From contig JAIMAD010000004.1 of the NCBI GenBank assembly GCA_023512145.1, forward strand, positions 1-37,471: DNA of 37,471 nt, in the 5' to 3' direction. This DNA comes from Bacillus sp. (in: firmicutes) (lineage in GTDB: Bacteria > Bacillota > Bacilli > Bacillales > Cytobacillaceae). The position numbers and the translations under genes are program-made. Positions within the stretch are counted from its first letter, which is position 1. Each line of letters opens with the position of its first letter. Positions 1-7,808 of this stretch are shown here, piece by piece. Below the pieces are notes generated by a model that worked only from the letters and a program-made list of their open reading frames with translations, was not told the origin of the DNA and made no database searches.

Positions 1-747
1 CTCTGGTGCATCCGAGGAGCAATCCATCATTTCTGATGCTGTTTTCAAATAAAATTGATCGCTATCCAACTTTTGTCTATGATCATCTTGCAATTTATCA
101 CCATTTTTTATGGCTAACAAACATTCCTGGGCAAACATATCTTCTTTTTCTAAATAATGGACCCGATTTGTGGCAACAAGCGGGACATTCATTTCTTTAG
201 AGATCAAGTAAAACTGCTCTCTTACTGCCATTTCTTGCTTCAGTTGATGATTTTGAATCGATAGAAAAAAGTTGTTGCTCCCAAAGATAGAGCCAAGTTT
301 TTTTATTAATACTTTGGCATCTTCCTCTTTGCCATCTAAGAGTAGTTGCTCAATTTCTCCTTCCAGACCTGGCGTGATTGCAATTAGACCCTTGGAATAA
401 TGTTTCAACCATTTTAGAGGAAGCCCATTATCGGCTTTCGTTTGAACCGCACTAGATATTTTTAATAGACTTTTATATCCTTGATCATTTTCTGCGAGTA
501 AGACTAGTGGATAGGACTCATTACTTGTTATTTCACTCTCCACATCTACTGTTAATCCAATAATTGGCTTAATATTATTTTTCTTACACAACTTATAAAA
601 CTCAATCGTACCGTACATGACGTTTCTGTCAGTTAAGGCGATGGCTGAAAATCCCTTTTTTCGGGCATCTTCAATTAGCTGTGGGACTGAAGCAGTGCTT
701 GTTAGCAAACTATAAGCACTATAAACATGCAGGTGAATAAAAGACAT
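1..747 (-). CDS. dnaE: DNA polymerase III subunit alpha DnaE, N-terminal part (3' end outside window)
   Basis: Replicative polymerase of the DnaE type; in Bacillus it works beside PolC and extends RNA primers. The visible 249 codons start MSFIHLHVYSAYSLL and carry the PHP domain: the HLH motif at residues 5-7 and a following ALTDRNVMYG segment (about residues 37-46) typical of this N-terminal domain. The start ATG follows AAGGGGTGA at a good distance. The gene runs off the left edge, so the polymerase palm, fingers and OB domains are not visible. A TATAAT -10 lies at 781-786 on the minus strand, with only a weak -35. It is divergent from ytrH, as in B. subtilis. Confidence 0.93.
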   Translation of the reverse strand, partial: MSFIHLHVYSAYSLLTSTASVPQLIEDARKKGFSAIALTDRNVMYGTIEFYKLCKKNNIKPIIGLTVDVESEITSNESYPLVLLAENDQGYKSLLKISSAVQTKADNGLPLKWLKHYSKGLIAITPGLEGEIEQLLLDGKEEDAKVLIKKLGSIFGSNNFFLSIQNHQLKQEMAVREQFYLISKEMNVPLVATNRVHYLEKEDMFAQECLLAIKNGDKLQDDHRQKLDSDQFYLKTASEMMDCSSDAPE

Positions 748-904
748 TTTGTCACCCCTTAAATATAACTCTTTCCTTTTATTATAGCCTTTTTTTTAAT
801 AAAGGAAAGTATGTTCTCATCCGAAAAAGCGGTTTGCTCATTACGTTTACAGATCCTAGTCGCTGTGCACTTTAATTAAATAATTCCCTGTTTTCAACGC
901 TTAA

Positions 905-934
905 TCATAATTGGATTGGTTTGTCCATATAAAT
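905..934 (+). promoter_or_regulatory. Probable sigma-E promoter of ytrHI
   Basis: The -35 TCATAAT (905-911), a 14-nt spacer and the -10 CATATAAAT (926-934) fit the sigma-E consensus (KMATATT, then CATACAMT). ytrH and ytrI belong to the mother-cell sigma-E regulon in B. subtilis, so position and downstream genes agree. The match is by eye; the leader to the ATG at 974 would be about 30 nt. Confidence 0.55.
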
Positions 935-973
935 GATAAAAAGAAATGATTATGGGTAAGGGCGGTTGAAGGG

Positions 974-1312
974 ATGAAAGAAATTGGCTTTTTTCCAACT
1001 TTTATAGAAAGTTACTTTATCGCTTTAGGAGTTGTACTTGGCGGTTCACTGATTGGGGGAATAGCATCCTTCCTAACCGGACAGCCCCCACTAACAACCG
1101 TTTATCGATTATCCTCTGCCCTACGAATATGGGCTATCGTGGCAGCAATTGGTGGAACCTTTGATACAGTATATACTTTTGAAAGAGGTTTGTTTAATGC
1201 GGATACAAAGGATATTTTCAAACAATTTTTATTAATCCTTTCTGCCCTGGGTGGAGCCCAAACAGCTGCAACTCTTATTAATTGGTTAACACAGGAGCAT
1301 ATTTCATCATGA
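974..1312 (+). CDS. ytrH: Sporulation membrane protein YtrH
   Basis: 112-residue integral membrane protein of the YtrH family, which in B. subtilis is made in the mother cell and needed for efficient sporulation. Hydrophobic segments lie at about residues 12-35, 48-65 and 83-105, with Gly-rich stretches such as GVVLGGSLIGGIA. The start follows a weak GAAGGG-type site. The last codon and stop overlap the ytrI start (ATGA at 1309-1312), so the two are translationally coupled. The biochemical role is unknown. Confidence 0.88.
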   Translation: MKEIGFFPTFIESYFIALGVVLGGSLIGGIASFLTGQPPLTTVYRLSSALRIWAIVAAIGGTFDTVYTFERGLFNADTKDIFKQFLLILSALGGAQTAATLINWLTQEHISS

Positions 1313-1809
1313 GAATCCCACCTTATTATCGTAAACCCTCTTGGCAACGCTTTTTTGCAGGTATGGCAATTGGTGGTGCCATTAGCTGGTGTATTTTTTT
1401 ATATATTTACGGTGTTTGGCAAGAAAAACAAACAGAATTGCTTCGTAAACAGCAACAGGCGATTGTGGACCTGAAAGCCGAAAAACAAATTTGGCAGGAA
1501 GAATATAAGGAGATAAACAAGCGGAATATTGAGCAGCTTACGGTCCAGAAAATCAATATAAAAATAACGAACTGGGAAAAGTATAGTCTTGATTCATTAA
1601 GTGTTCTTGAAACAGAAGACTCCGTTAAAGATGATATAAATATGATGCTGGCAAAGGATTTAGAAACTGTTTATAAAAGCAAGGAGCTGTTAGAAAAAAT
1701 CATTGAAAATAAACCAATAAAAATTAATGATAAAAGATACAAACTTATCGTGAAAGAAATGATAATTTATACAAACATCTCGATAGAGTTGGAAATACAG
1801 TTTGAGTAG
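1309..1809 (+). CDS. ytrI: Sporulation membrane protein YtrI
   Basis: 166 residues, partner of YtrH in sporulation. One N-terminal membrane segment (about residues 15-37) is followed by a coiled-coil-like stretch rich in Gln, Lys and Glu (about 38-75) and a mixed C-terminal domain. An in-frame TTG at 1282 would make the protein nine residues longer, but the ATG at 1309 overlaps the ytrH stop, has AGGAG at 1293-1297 and gives the family N-terminus MRIPPYYRKP. No clear rho-independent terminator follows; the tandem repeat at 1847-1942 does. Confidence 0.87.
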   Translation: MRIPPYYRKPSWQRFFAGMAIGGAISWCIFLYIYGVWQEKQTELLRKQQQAIVDLKAEKQIWQEEYKEINKRNIEQLTVQKINIKITNWEKYSLDSLSVLETEDSVKDDINMMLAKDLETVYKSKELLEKIIENKPIKINDKRYKLIVKEMIIYTNISIELEIQFE

Positions 1810-1846
1810 GTTTACTAGCCGTAAGCGTTGATAATGGCTGGTGGAT

Positions 1847-1942
1847 GAGGCTTTTTTTACATCTTAAGGCTTATGAACCGTTCTTATCGACCGACGAGGC
1901 TCTTTTTTATCATCTTTGGGCTTATGAACCGTTCTTATCAAC
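1847..1942. repeat. Two tandem imperfect copies of a 46-49 bp unit
   Basis: Unit 1 (about 1847-1892) and unit 2 (about 1896-1942) each begin GAGGCT followed by a T-run, then a CATCTT-like stretch, then the identical 20-mer GCTTATGAACCGTTCTTATC and a closing (G/A)AC. It lies between ytrI and the convergent nrnA. No ORF or obvious hairpin explains it; each unit carries a T-run. Confidence 0.7.
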
Positions 1943-2048
1943 CCCTCAAAGCACTTTTTTCCTTCTTGTTGTCCTATATGCTTGCTTTGAATGACCGAGT
2001 TAGAATACCATCCCTTTAAGTAAATTACTAGGATTTCCCTACTTACTT

Positions 2049-2087
2049 TAAGAAAAAGAAACGACCAAAAAAAGCTGGACCGTTTCT
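2049..2087 (-). terminator. Rho-independent terminator of nrnA
   Basis: On the minus strand AGAAACG pairs with CGTTTCT (2081-2087 with 2057-2063), with inner CCA/TGG pairs, followed by a TTTTCTT tract. It sits just downstream of the nrnA stop. Confidence 0.75.
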
Positions 2088-2098
2088 CTTGGATACCA

Positions 2099-3043
2099 CT
2101 ACTTTATATGGTCAGCACATACATCGTTAAGTTCTTGCAAGACATGACTCACTTCGCTCCAGGAATAAATCGACGCACCAGCAGCAAGTGGGTGTCCTCC
2201 TCCTTTAAACTTTTTCGCAACGCCGTTGATCACTGGGCCCTTAGAACGGAGCCGAACCCGAATTTGGTCGCCTTCCTCGATGAAAAAGACCCATACTTTG
2301 ATTCCCTTCACATTTCCTAATGTTCCGACAAGTAATGAGGCCTCGGCAGGCTTTGCATCATATTCCTCTAAAAGTTCTTTTGTAAGCCTAACGGAGGCCA
2401 CACCGTTTTCCTGTAGTTCAAAATTTTGAAGAATATAACCGTTTAACTTGATGGTGGTTAATTCCAATTCATACATCTTGTCAAATAGTTCCGTACGTGA
2501 AAAATCGTATTCAATCAATTCACCCGCATAAGCAAAAGTTTTTTCTGTCGTACTTGGAAATAGAAATCTCCCTGTATCTCCCACTATTCCAGCGTATAAC
2601 TGTCTTGCAGCAACATCATTCATTTTCAAGCCTTTTTCTTTTCCAGCTAAGTAAAATTCATAAATCATTTCGCTGCACGAGCTCGCGCTTGTATCGACCC
2701 ATAATAAATCACCATAAGGATCTTCGTTTGGATGATGATCAATTTTTATTAGCTTGTCTCCTAGTAAGTAGCGATTGTCACAAATCCTTTCAGCGTTTGC
2801 AGTATCACAAACAATCACCAAGGCCCCTTGATAGACTTCGTTCTCAATCGTGTCAAGCCTGCGCATATAATGCAGTGTCTTTTCTTCTTTACCAACAGCA
2901 TAAACCTTTTTATCAGGATAGGACTCTTGTAAAATTGAAACCAATCCACCTTGTGATCCATAGGCGTCCGGGTCGGGACGTACGTGGCGATGGACAATGA
3001 TGGTTTCATAATGTTTAATCGTTTCTAAAATTTGCTCAATCAT
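2099..3043 (-). CDS. nrnA: Bifunctional oligoribonuclease and pAp phosphatase NrnA
   Basis: DHH-DHHA1 family phosphoesterase (YtqI). It degrades 2-5 nt RNAs and dephosphorylates 3'-phosphoadenosine 5'-phosphate, linking RNA turnover and sulfate assimilation. Visible motifs: HRHVRPDPDAYGSQ near residue 20 (N-terminal metal site), CDTANAERI, KIDHHPNEDPYGD (the DHH motif), DTSASSCSEMIYEF, and the C-terminal GGGHPLAAGAS of DHHA1. I use the ATG at 3043, not the GTG at 3049: the AAAGGAG site is about 8 nt from the ATG and only 2-3 nt from the GTG. That gives 314 residues, close to the B. subtilis protein. Confidence 0.94.
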   Translation of the reverse strand: MIEQILETIKHYETIIVHRHVRPDPDAYGSQGGLVSILQESYPDKKVYAVGKEEKTLHYMRRLDTIENEVYQGALVIVCDTANAERICDNRYLLGDKLIKIDHHPNEDPYGDLLWVDTSASSCSEMIYEFYLAGKEKGLKMNDVAARQLYAGIVGDTGRFLFPSTTEKTFAYAGELIEYDFSRTELFDKMYELELTTIKLNGYILQNFELQENGVASVRLTKELLEEYDAKPAEASLLVGTLGNVKGIKVWVFFIEEGDQIRVRLRSKGPVINGVAKKFKGGGHPLAAGASIYSWSEVSHVLQELNDVCADHIK

Positions 3044-3148
3044 GGACACTGCTCCTTTACCACCCTAGTGGTTATTCATTCAAATGTAGCATTATATGCT
3101 AATAAACGTTACAATAAATAAAGATTAATAAGCATGGAGGATCTTAAA

Positions 3149-3454
3149 ATGTTAGTTTTTGTTGTATTAATTGTTATCTTATTTGCGTTCTATTTATTTT
3201 ATAAAACAAAATACTTTCGAAGCAACCGACTTGTCGAAAAGAAATGGCTTTCCGCTAAATCAAATATTGCCCTTGGTTTACTAGTGTTCCTTTTTGGTGT
3301 TAATTCTTTATTCCTATCCCAAGAAGTCTTAACATATATTGTTGCAGCAGTATTTATTATTTATGGAGCGATATTCAGCTGGGTCGGTTTTAAAAAGTAT
3401 AAACATTACCTTCCATTTGCTATCGAAGAAGCAAAAAACTTTGATGCTGAATAA
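3149..3454 (+). CDS. ytpI: YtpI-like membrane protein
   Basis: 101-residue membrane protein of the YtpI family, function unknown. Three hydrophobic segments lie at about residues 1-18, 43-60 and 64-83, with basic residues between (KTKYFRSNRLVEKKW). An ATG at 3134 is possible, but GGAGG (3136-3140) overlaps it and is ideally placed 8 nt before the ATG at 3149. The gene lies between divergent nrnA and convergent ytoI, as in B. subtilis. Its TAA stop is directly followed by interspersed repeat A. Confidence 0.82.
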   Translation: MLVFVVLIVILFAFYLFYKTKYFRSNRLVEKKWLSAKSNIALGLLVFLFGVNSLFLSQEVLTYIVAAVFIIYGAIFSWVGFKKYKHYLPFAIEEAKNFDAE

Positions 3455-3509
3455 GAAAAGCAACCCGAGCCCCTAGGCGCTGCAGCACGGACAAATCTCA
3501 AAGTCAAAA
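3455..3509 (+). repeat. Interspersed repeat, copy A (after ytpI stop)
   Basis: Starts GAAAAGC immediately after the ytpI TAA and ends in GGACAAATCTCAAAGTC plus an A-run. The stretch 3476-3509 matches, in inverted orientation, 11147-11180 at all but about two positions (shared GGCGCTGCAGCACGGACA and TCTCAAAGTCAAAA). Confidence 0.75.
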
Positions 3510-3549
3510 ATATATTCTTTAGTTTCTTTAAATAAAGTTAAAAACATGA

Positions 3550-3578
3550 GCCGCTTCTCAGGTAGGGAAGCGGCTTTA
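3550..3578. terminator. Stem-loop terminator between ytpI and ytoI
   Basis: GCCGCTTC (3550-3557) pairs with GAAGCGGC (3567-3574) around a 9-nt loop. Short T-tracts follow on both strands, so it may serve the two convergent genes. Confidence 0.6.
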
Positions 3579-3711
3579 TAAGACTATTAAATAATGGATG
3601 TCTCGCCATTGTTTTGTATAAGCAGCTTGGGGCCTTTGAGGCGCTCCTGTCCTGTCAAAACCGGACTTCACCAAAGCTCTTATCCCCCTGACCTAAACAC
3701 TTTTGCTTTTT

Positions 3712-5031
3712 TTATGTCCTATCAAGTAGCTGACACATCATCATTGCTTTTCCCACCAGAACGCCTTGATTGAAGACTTCCACATCCACTTTCCCAAACT
3801 TTCGTCCCACTTCAAGTACTCTTGGTTGAATTTCCAATATACTCTCCATTTGAACTGGTTTCATAAAGTAGATTGTCATATTTTCTACAACTAAGTCACC
3901 CTTTTTGTAGCTTCGCAATATCCTGTTTGCTGCATCTGAGACAATCGTTGTAAAGACACCATTGGAAAGGGTTCCCAAATGGTTGGTCATTTGTGGAGTC
4001 ACTTCACACGAGTAAACTTCCTCCCCTTTTGCTTTTCCCTGCATTAATACTATTTGATTGGTAACGATGTCATCAAGGGTTTCTCCGACCTGTGGTTGCC
4101 GTTGATTCATTTGTAGTGCTTTTAATACATCCTGCCTGCTAATAATTCCTTCTAAACAGTTCGAGTCATCGGCTACAGGGAGAACTTCAATCCCTTCCCA
4201 GACCATTGTATGTGCAGTTGAAGCGACACTTGTCTTCCCATTAACCGTCATTGGATGCCTCGTCATAACCTTCTCAATGGATGTTTCTAAATTTTGACCT
4301 AAAATGTCTTTACTGGTTGCCATTCCTTGAATCTTCATGTTTGGATCGACAACAGGGTAGCGGCTATGTGTTGTTTTTTGATTAAATTCGTGCCAGTTTG
4401 AAACCTTATCAGACGTCTTTAAATAAAATGTGTCTGAAAGAGGTGTTAAAATATCTTCAACTAAGATAATTTTCTTTTTTATTAATTGGTCATAAATAGC
4501 TCGGTTAATCATCGTGGCTACTGTAAAGGTATCATAACTAGTTGATATGACTGGTAATTCTTGTTTATCTGCCAACTTTTTCACATGCTCTTCTGCATCA
4601 AATCCCCCGGTTATGAGGACAGAGGCTCCTGCTTTTAATGCAAGCTCATGTGCCTGCGTCCGGTTCCCGACAATTAATAGGTTCCCCGCTTCAGTGTAGC
4701 GCATCATCGCATCTAATTTCATAGCCCCAATTACGAATTTATTAAGAGTTTTATGCAAACCTGTTCTTCCACCTAATACCTGACCATCAACAATGTTTAC
4801 TACTTCGGCAAACGTAAGCTTTTCAATATTTTCTTTTCTTTTCCGTTCAATTCTAATTGTCCCAACTCGTTCAATCGTACTTACATACCCTTTATTTTCT
4901 GCTTCTTTAATTGCACGATAGGCTGTACCTTCACTTACGCTCAGCGCCTTGGCAATTTGCCTAACTGATATTTTTTCCCCAATCGGCAGTCCATCAATAT
5001 ATTGTAAGATTTGTTCATGCTTTGTGGCCAA
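3712..5031 (-). CDS. ytoI: CBS/DRTGG-domain regulator with thioesterase-like fold, YtoI
   Basis: Multidomain protein of unknown ligand. An N-terminal winged-helix-like segment (about residues 5-60, SVRQIAKALSVSEGTAYRAI) is followed by a DRTGG domain (about 70-185), a CBS pair (about 190-310; SRYPVVD, VLPVADD and GIISRQDVL are typical) and a C-terminal hotdog thioesterase-like domain (about 325-439). CBS pairs usually bind adenine nucleotides; the HTH suggests DNA binding, but no target is known to me. Start choice: the GTG at 5040 abuts the ribosome site, while the TTG at 5031 lies at normal distance from AAGGGTGA and yields the family start MATKHEQIL and 439 residues. Confidence 0.87.
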   Translation of the reverse strand: MATKHEQILQYIDGLPIGEKISVRQIAKALSVSEGTAYRAIKEAENKGYVSTIERVGTIRIERKRKENIEKLTFAEVVNIVDGQVLGGRTGLHKTLNKFVIGAMKLDAMMRYTEAGNLLIVGNRTQAHELALKAGASVLITGGFDAEEHVKKLADKQELPVISTSYDTFTVATMINRAIYDQLIKKKIILVEDILTPLSDTFYLKTSDKVSNWHEFNQKTTHSRYPVVDPNMKIQGMATSKDILGQNLETSIEKVMTRHPMTVNGKTSVASTAHTMVWEGIEVLPVADDSNCLEGIISRQDVLKALQMNQRQPQVGETLDDIVTNQIVLMQGKAKGEEVYSCEVTPQMTNHLGTLSNGVFTTIVSDAANRILRSYKKGDLVVENMTIYFMKPVQMESILEIQPRVLEVGRKFGKVDVEVFNQGVLVGKAMMMCQLLDRT

Positions 5032-5100
5032 GACCTTCACCCTTTATTAGTTGAATTCCAATCATTCAGTGATGAATAATCCGGATTACGTATAATTCTC

Positions 5101-5129
5101 ATTATAGAGTGTTAAAAGCCTTGATTCAA
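5101..5129 (-). promoter_or_regulatory. Sigma-A promoter of ytoI
   Basis: Minus strand TTGAAT (5129-5124), 17-nt spacer, TATAAT (5106-5101). The -10 is perfect and the -35 matches 4 of 6. Confidence 0.65.
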
Positions 5130-5157
5130 TGCAGTTGCCACATATTGTACGATATTC

Positions 5158-5394
5158 TCAATGAAAAGAGCGTGATTTCTTCTTTAATCGCCCCGATTGA
5201 TGTTTTTGTGTCTGTCTTTTCGAGTTATAAAGTAGTCCTGAGAGATTTCCAGCAATTACTATCAATGCAAATGACAGCCAAGCTAACGAAAATATCCCCT
5301 GTGCCCCGTCCGCATAAATAGATATTCTTGGTGCAGCAAAATAAATCATGAACCCACAAAGGAGCATGCATAGTAAATAGCGGTTCTTTTTCAA
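5158..5394 (-). CDS. Small membrane protein, unknown function
   Basis: 78 residues if started at the TTG at 5394 (MKKNRYLLCMLLCGF), which is preceded by AAGGGGG at 8-9 nt. The longer reading from 5439 would translate through that site. Two hydrophobic segments lie at about residues 5-21 and 31-52, followed by a strongly basic tail (KRQTQKHQSGRLKKKSRSFH), so the tail is probably cytoplasmic. I do not recognise the family. The gene lies between ytkL and ytoI on the same strand. Confidence 0.6.
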   Translation of the reverse strand: MKKNRYLLCMLLCGFMIYFAAPRISIYADGAQGIFSLAWLSFALIVIAGNLSGLLYNSKRQTQKHQSGRLKKKSRSFH

Positions 5395-5476
5395 TTTTAT
5401 TTCCCCCTTAAAAAGAGTGCTTGTTTCATTTTTATGCACGTGGGAGGAAAAAAAGTATGTAGAAACCTATCTAGGA

Positions 5477-6157
5477 TTAAATTTCAATAGCTTCCCCAGG
5501 CTTCAGCACTTTACCATTATTAGCTACAAGCATTTCAATAAATTGATATGGATCCTGTTTAATTGGCGGAAAGGTATTGTAGTGCATCGGCACGACGATC
5601 TTCGCCTGCAGGAGCTCGGCCGCGTATGCGGCATCTTCAGGCCCCATTGTAAAATTGTCACCGATAGGCAAAAAGGCTACATCAATTGGATGGCGCTTAC
5701 CGATTAGCAACATATCCGAGAAGAGCGCGGTATCACCCGCATGGTAAATCGTCTTTCCTTCATTCATGAATAGGATTCCTGCTGGCATACCACAATAAAT
5801 GATTTCCTTACTTTCTGTTGTAAAACTAGAGCCATGAAATGCTTGAGTCAGTTTAACCTTCCCAAACTCAAATTGATGGGCACCGCCAATATGCATGCCA
5901 TGAGTATTTACCCCTTGCCAGCTTAAATAAGTAGAAATTTCATGGTTTGCCACGACAAGAGCATTATTCTTTTTTGCTAACTTTACTGTATCGCCGACAT
6001 GATCATTATGACCATGCGATAAAATAATAACATCTGGATTCATTTCTTCGACTTTCAAGTCCGTTAATTGATTACCGGTAATGAACGGATCAATTAAAAT
6101 TGTTTTGCCATTTGTGTTGATTTGGACAACAGAATGACCATGATAAGATATTCTCAT
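5477..6157 (-). CDS. ytkL: UPF0173 metal-dependent hydrolase YtkL
   Basis: 226-residue metallo-beta-lactamase-fold protein of the UPF0173 family, substrate unknown. The metal motif HxHxDH is intact (SHGHNDH, His48, His50, Asp52, His53). Further ligands are expected at AFHGSSF (about residue 108), YHAGDT (about 138) and PMHYNTFP near residue 190. The start follows AGAGGAG. The length is the family's usual size. Downstream stretches show no strong terminator before the small membrane gene. Confidence 0.88.
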   Translation of the reverse strand: MRISYHGHSVVQINTNGKTILIDPFITGNQLTDLKVEEMNPDVIILSHGHNDHVGDTVKLAKKNNALVVANHEISTYLSWQGVNTHGMHIGGAHQFEFGKVKLTQAFHGSSFTTESKEIIYCGMPAGILFMNEGKTIYHAGDTALFSDMLLIGKRHPIDVAFLPIGDNFTMGPEDAAYAAELLQAKIVVPMHYNTFPPIKQDPYQFIEMLVANNGKVLKPGEAIEI

Positions 6158-6359
6158 CCTCTTTGCTCCTCTCTAGGGGTTATCCTTACTAATTCTATTA
6201 AACTTTAGGAATTCCTTCCTCATTTATTCCCATTATACGCCTGTTTTAGCACAAGATGGTGGGGAGAGTCTCCATTGCTTTTCAGGTAGTAATGTTTACA
6301 TTTCTATATTATATTGATAATCTCAAGGTAGGATTTGAAATACATAAGGGGGAGAAATA

Positions 6360-7457
6360 ATGAATCAGCGCTTAAAAAAGCTTCAATCATGGATGAAAGA
6401 AAATGAAATTGAGGTAAGCTTTTTAACCTCTACAGAAAACGTCTTTTATTTAAGTGGTTATTACACCGATCCACATGAACGATTGCTTGCACTTGCCGTC
6501 TTCCAAGAGAAAGAGCCCATTCTCGTTTGTCCAGGGATGGAAGTGCTTGATGCAAAACGTTCTGGTTGGGACCATGAAATCCTCGGTTATAGCGACATCG
6601 AGAACCCATGGGAATTGATTTTAACCTCTATCAATAAAAGAATGAAAGGCATCTTAAAAGCAGCGATTGAAAAAGAACATATGAATGTCGAACGCTATGA
6701 ACAATTCTCAATGTTGTTCCCAAAGGCTTTGTTTGTTTCTGCAGATGAAAAACTAGGAAAACTGCGGATGATCAAGGATGCCAAGGAATTAAAAATAATC
6801 GAAGAGGCATGTGCACTTGCTGACTACGCTGTTGAAGTGGGCGTAAGTGAAATTAAGGAAGGCAAAACTGAACTAGAAGTTCTTAATGCCATTGAATATG
6901 CTCTAAAACTTAAAGGTGTAACCGAAATGTCCTTCGCAACAATGGTCCTAACTGGAGCAAATGCGGCTTCCCCTCATGGCACACCTGGTAGTACGAAAAT
7001 CCAAAAAGGCGATCTCGTGTTATTCGATTTGGGTGTTGTTGTGGACCGTTATTGTTCCGATATCACAAGAACAGTTGCCTATGGGGACATTAACGACAAA
7101 CAAAAGGAAATATATGATACCGTTCTAAAAGCACAATTGGCCGCAATCGATGCCAGCAAACCAGGGGCTACGGCAGCGGAAGTTGACCTTTCTTCCCGAA
7201 GAATTATTACTGATGCAGGCTATGGAGACTATTTCCCACACCGGCTTGGTCACGGCCTTGGTATTGGTGTTCATGAGTATCCATCTCTGACAGAGACAAA
7301 CCAACTGATCCTTGAAGAAGGAATGGTTTATACAATTGAACCAGGAATCTATGTGCCTGATGTAGCTGGTGTCCGTATTGAGGATGATTTATTTATGACT
7401 TCAGATGGGGCAAAAATTTTAACCAAATTCCCGAAAACACTGCAAATCATTAAATAA
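6360..7457 (+). CDS. M24B family Xaa-Pro peptidase (aminopeptidase P/prolidase type)
   Basis: 365 residues. Cytoplasmic dinuclear metallopeptidase that cleaves N-terminal residues before proline or Xaa-Pro dipeptides. An N-terminal creatinase-like domain (about 1-125) precedes a pita-bread catalytic domain. The five metal ligands are in place: Asp223 (LFDLG), Asp234 (SDITRT), His298 (HRLGHGLGIGVHE), Glu327 (IEPG) and Glu341 (RIEDD). AAGGGGGAG precedes the ATG. Substrate preference cannot be told from sequence; a YqhT/YpdF/PepQ-like role is likely. The next gene on this strand is far away, and a separate transcription unit follows directly. Confidence 0.88.
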   Translation: MNQRLKKLQSWMKENEIEVSFLTSTENVFYLSGYYTDPHERLLALAVFQEKEPILVCPGMEVLDAKRSGWDHEILGYSDIENPWELILTSINKRMKGILKAAIEKEHMNVERYEQFSMLFPKALFVSADEKLGKLRMIKDAKELKIIEEACALADYAVEVGVSEIKEGKTELEVLNAIEYALKLKGVTEMSFATMVLTGANAASPHGTPGSTKIQKGDLVLFDLGVVVDRYCSDITRTVAYGDINDKQKEIYDTVLKAQLAAIDASKPGATAAEVDLSSRRIITDAGYGDYFPHRLGHGLGIGVHEYPSLTETNQLILEEGMVYTIEPGIYVPDVAGVRIEDDLFMTSDGAKILTKFPKTLQIIK

Positions 7458-7477
7458 TGATTTGGGCATTTTTAACA

Positions 7478-7506
7478 TTGAACTCGTGAATATATTGGTG
7501 TACTAT
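7478..7506 (+). promoter_or_regulatory. Sigma-A promoter in the M24 peptidase-ald gap
   Basis: TTGAAC (7478-7483), exactly 17 nt, TACTAT (7501-7506). Start of transcription is expected near 7513. No annotated gene lies downstream on this strand before the terminator at 7724-7751, so it appears to drive the RNA described next. Confidence 0.6.
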
Positions 7507-7512
7507 ATAAAT

Positions 7513-7751
7513 ACAAGCTGCGTTGTTCGTATTCATAATAAAGTTTTAACCTTTAAGCTGTAATAGGGAGTTTAACCATTGAAGCTGGGATGACAAGCCT
7601 TTGTCTATACGACATGGAGGACATGCTGAAGAGTTTCTGAAAACACCCACTTTGAGGAGTGGTGGTTTAAAACTTTCTTATACCTTATACGGCAAATGCG
7701 GCGGCTACATAGTACTATTTTCTAAACCAGCTTCTTTTGAAGCTGGTTTTT
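7513..7751 (+). ncRNA. Candidate structured small RNA of about 240 nt
   Basis: The 350-nt gap between the M24 gene and the convergent ald holds a complete transcription unit: promoter, structured body, terminator. AAAGTTTTAACC (7540-7551) is complementary to GGTTTAAAACTTT (7664-7676) apart from one bulged A, closing a domain of about 136 nt. Inside are GACAA/TTGTC and CATG/CATG hairpins and a CCACT/AGTGG hairpin. GAAGCTGG at 7581-7588 is identical to the 3' arm of the terminator and could pair with its 5' arm, giving two exclusive folds. A 16-codon frame MTSLCLYDMEDMLKSF (7590-7640) exists but lacks a convincing ribosome site. I could not match it to 6S RNA, SR1, T-box or a known riboswitch. 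Alternative: a long, silent 3' region. Confidence 0.45.
7724..7751 (+). terminator. Strong terminator ending the candidate RNA
   Basis: AACCAGCTTC (7725-7734), TTTT loop, GAAGCTGGTT (7739-7748), then a T-run continuing into TTTCC. It can also act weakly on the minus strand for ald. Confidence 0.8.
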
Positions 7752-7808
7752 CCTTCTCACTAATTATTGAAGAGTAATATTTTAACCGGTTGTTTGCCCT
7801 CTTTATGA

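Noticed and set aside
1282-1308. Upstream TTG start for ytrI
   Set aside because: The ATG at 1309 overlaps the ytrH stop, has a proper ribosome site and gives the conserved family N-terminus.
2497-3000. 167-codon frame on the plus strand opposite nrnA
   Set aside because: It is antisense to a well-supported gene, lacks a ribosome site and reads as a low-complexity Ser/Leu/His product typical of shadow frames.
5158-5439. 93-codon reading of the small membrane gene
   Set aside because: The first 15 codons cover the AAGGGGG ribosome site, so the TTG at 5394 is the better start.
7513-7751. Assignment of the orphan RNA to 6S RNA, SR1, a T-box or a known riboswitch
   Set aside because: It lacks the T-box sequence, the SR1P coding frame and riboswitch core motifs that I know. 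A closing stem alone is not enough to call 6S RNA.
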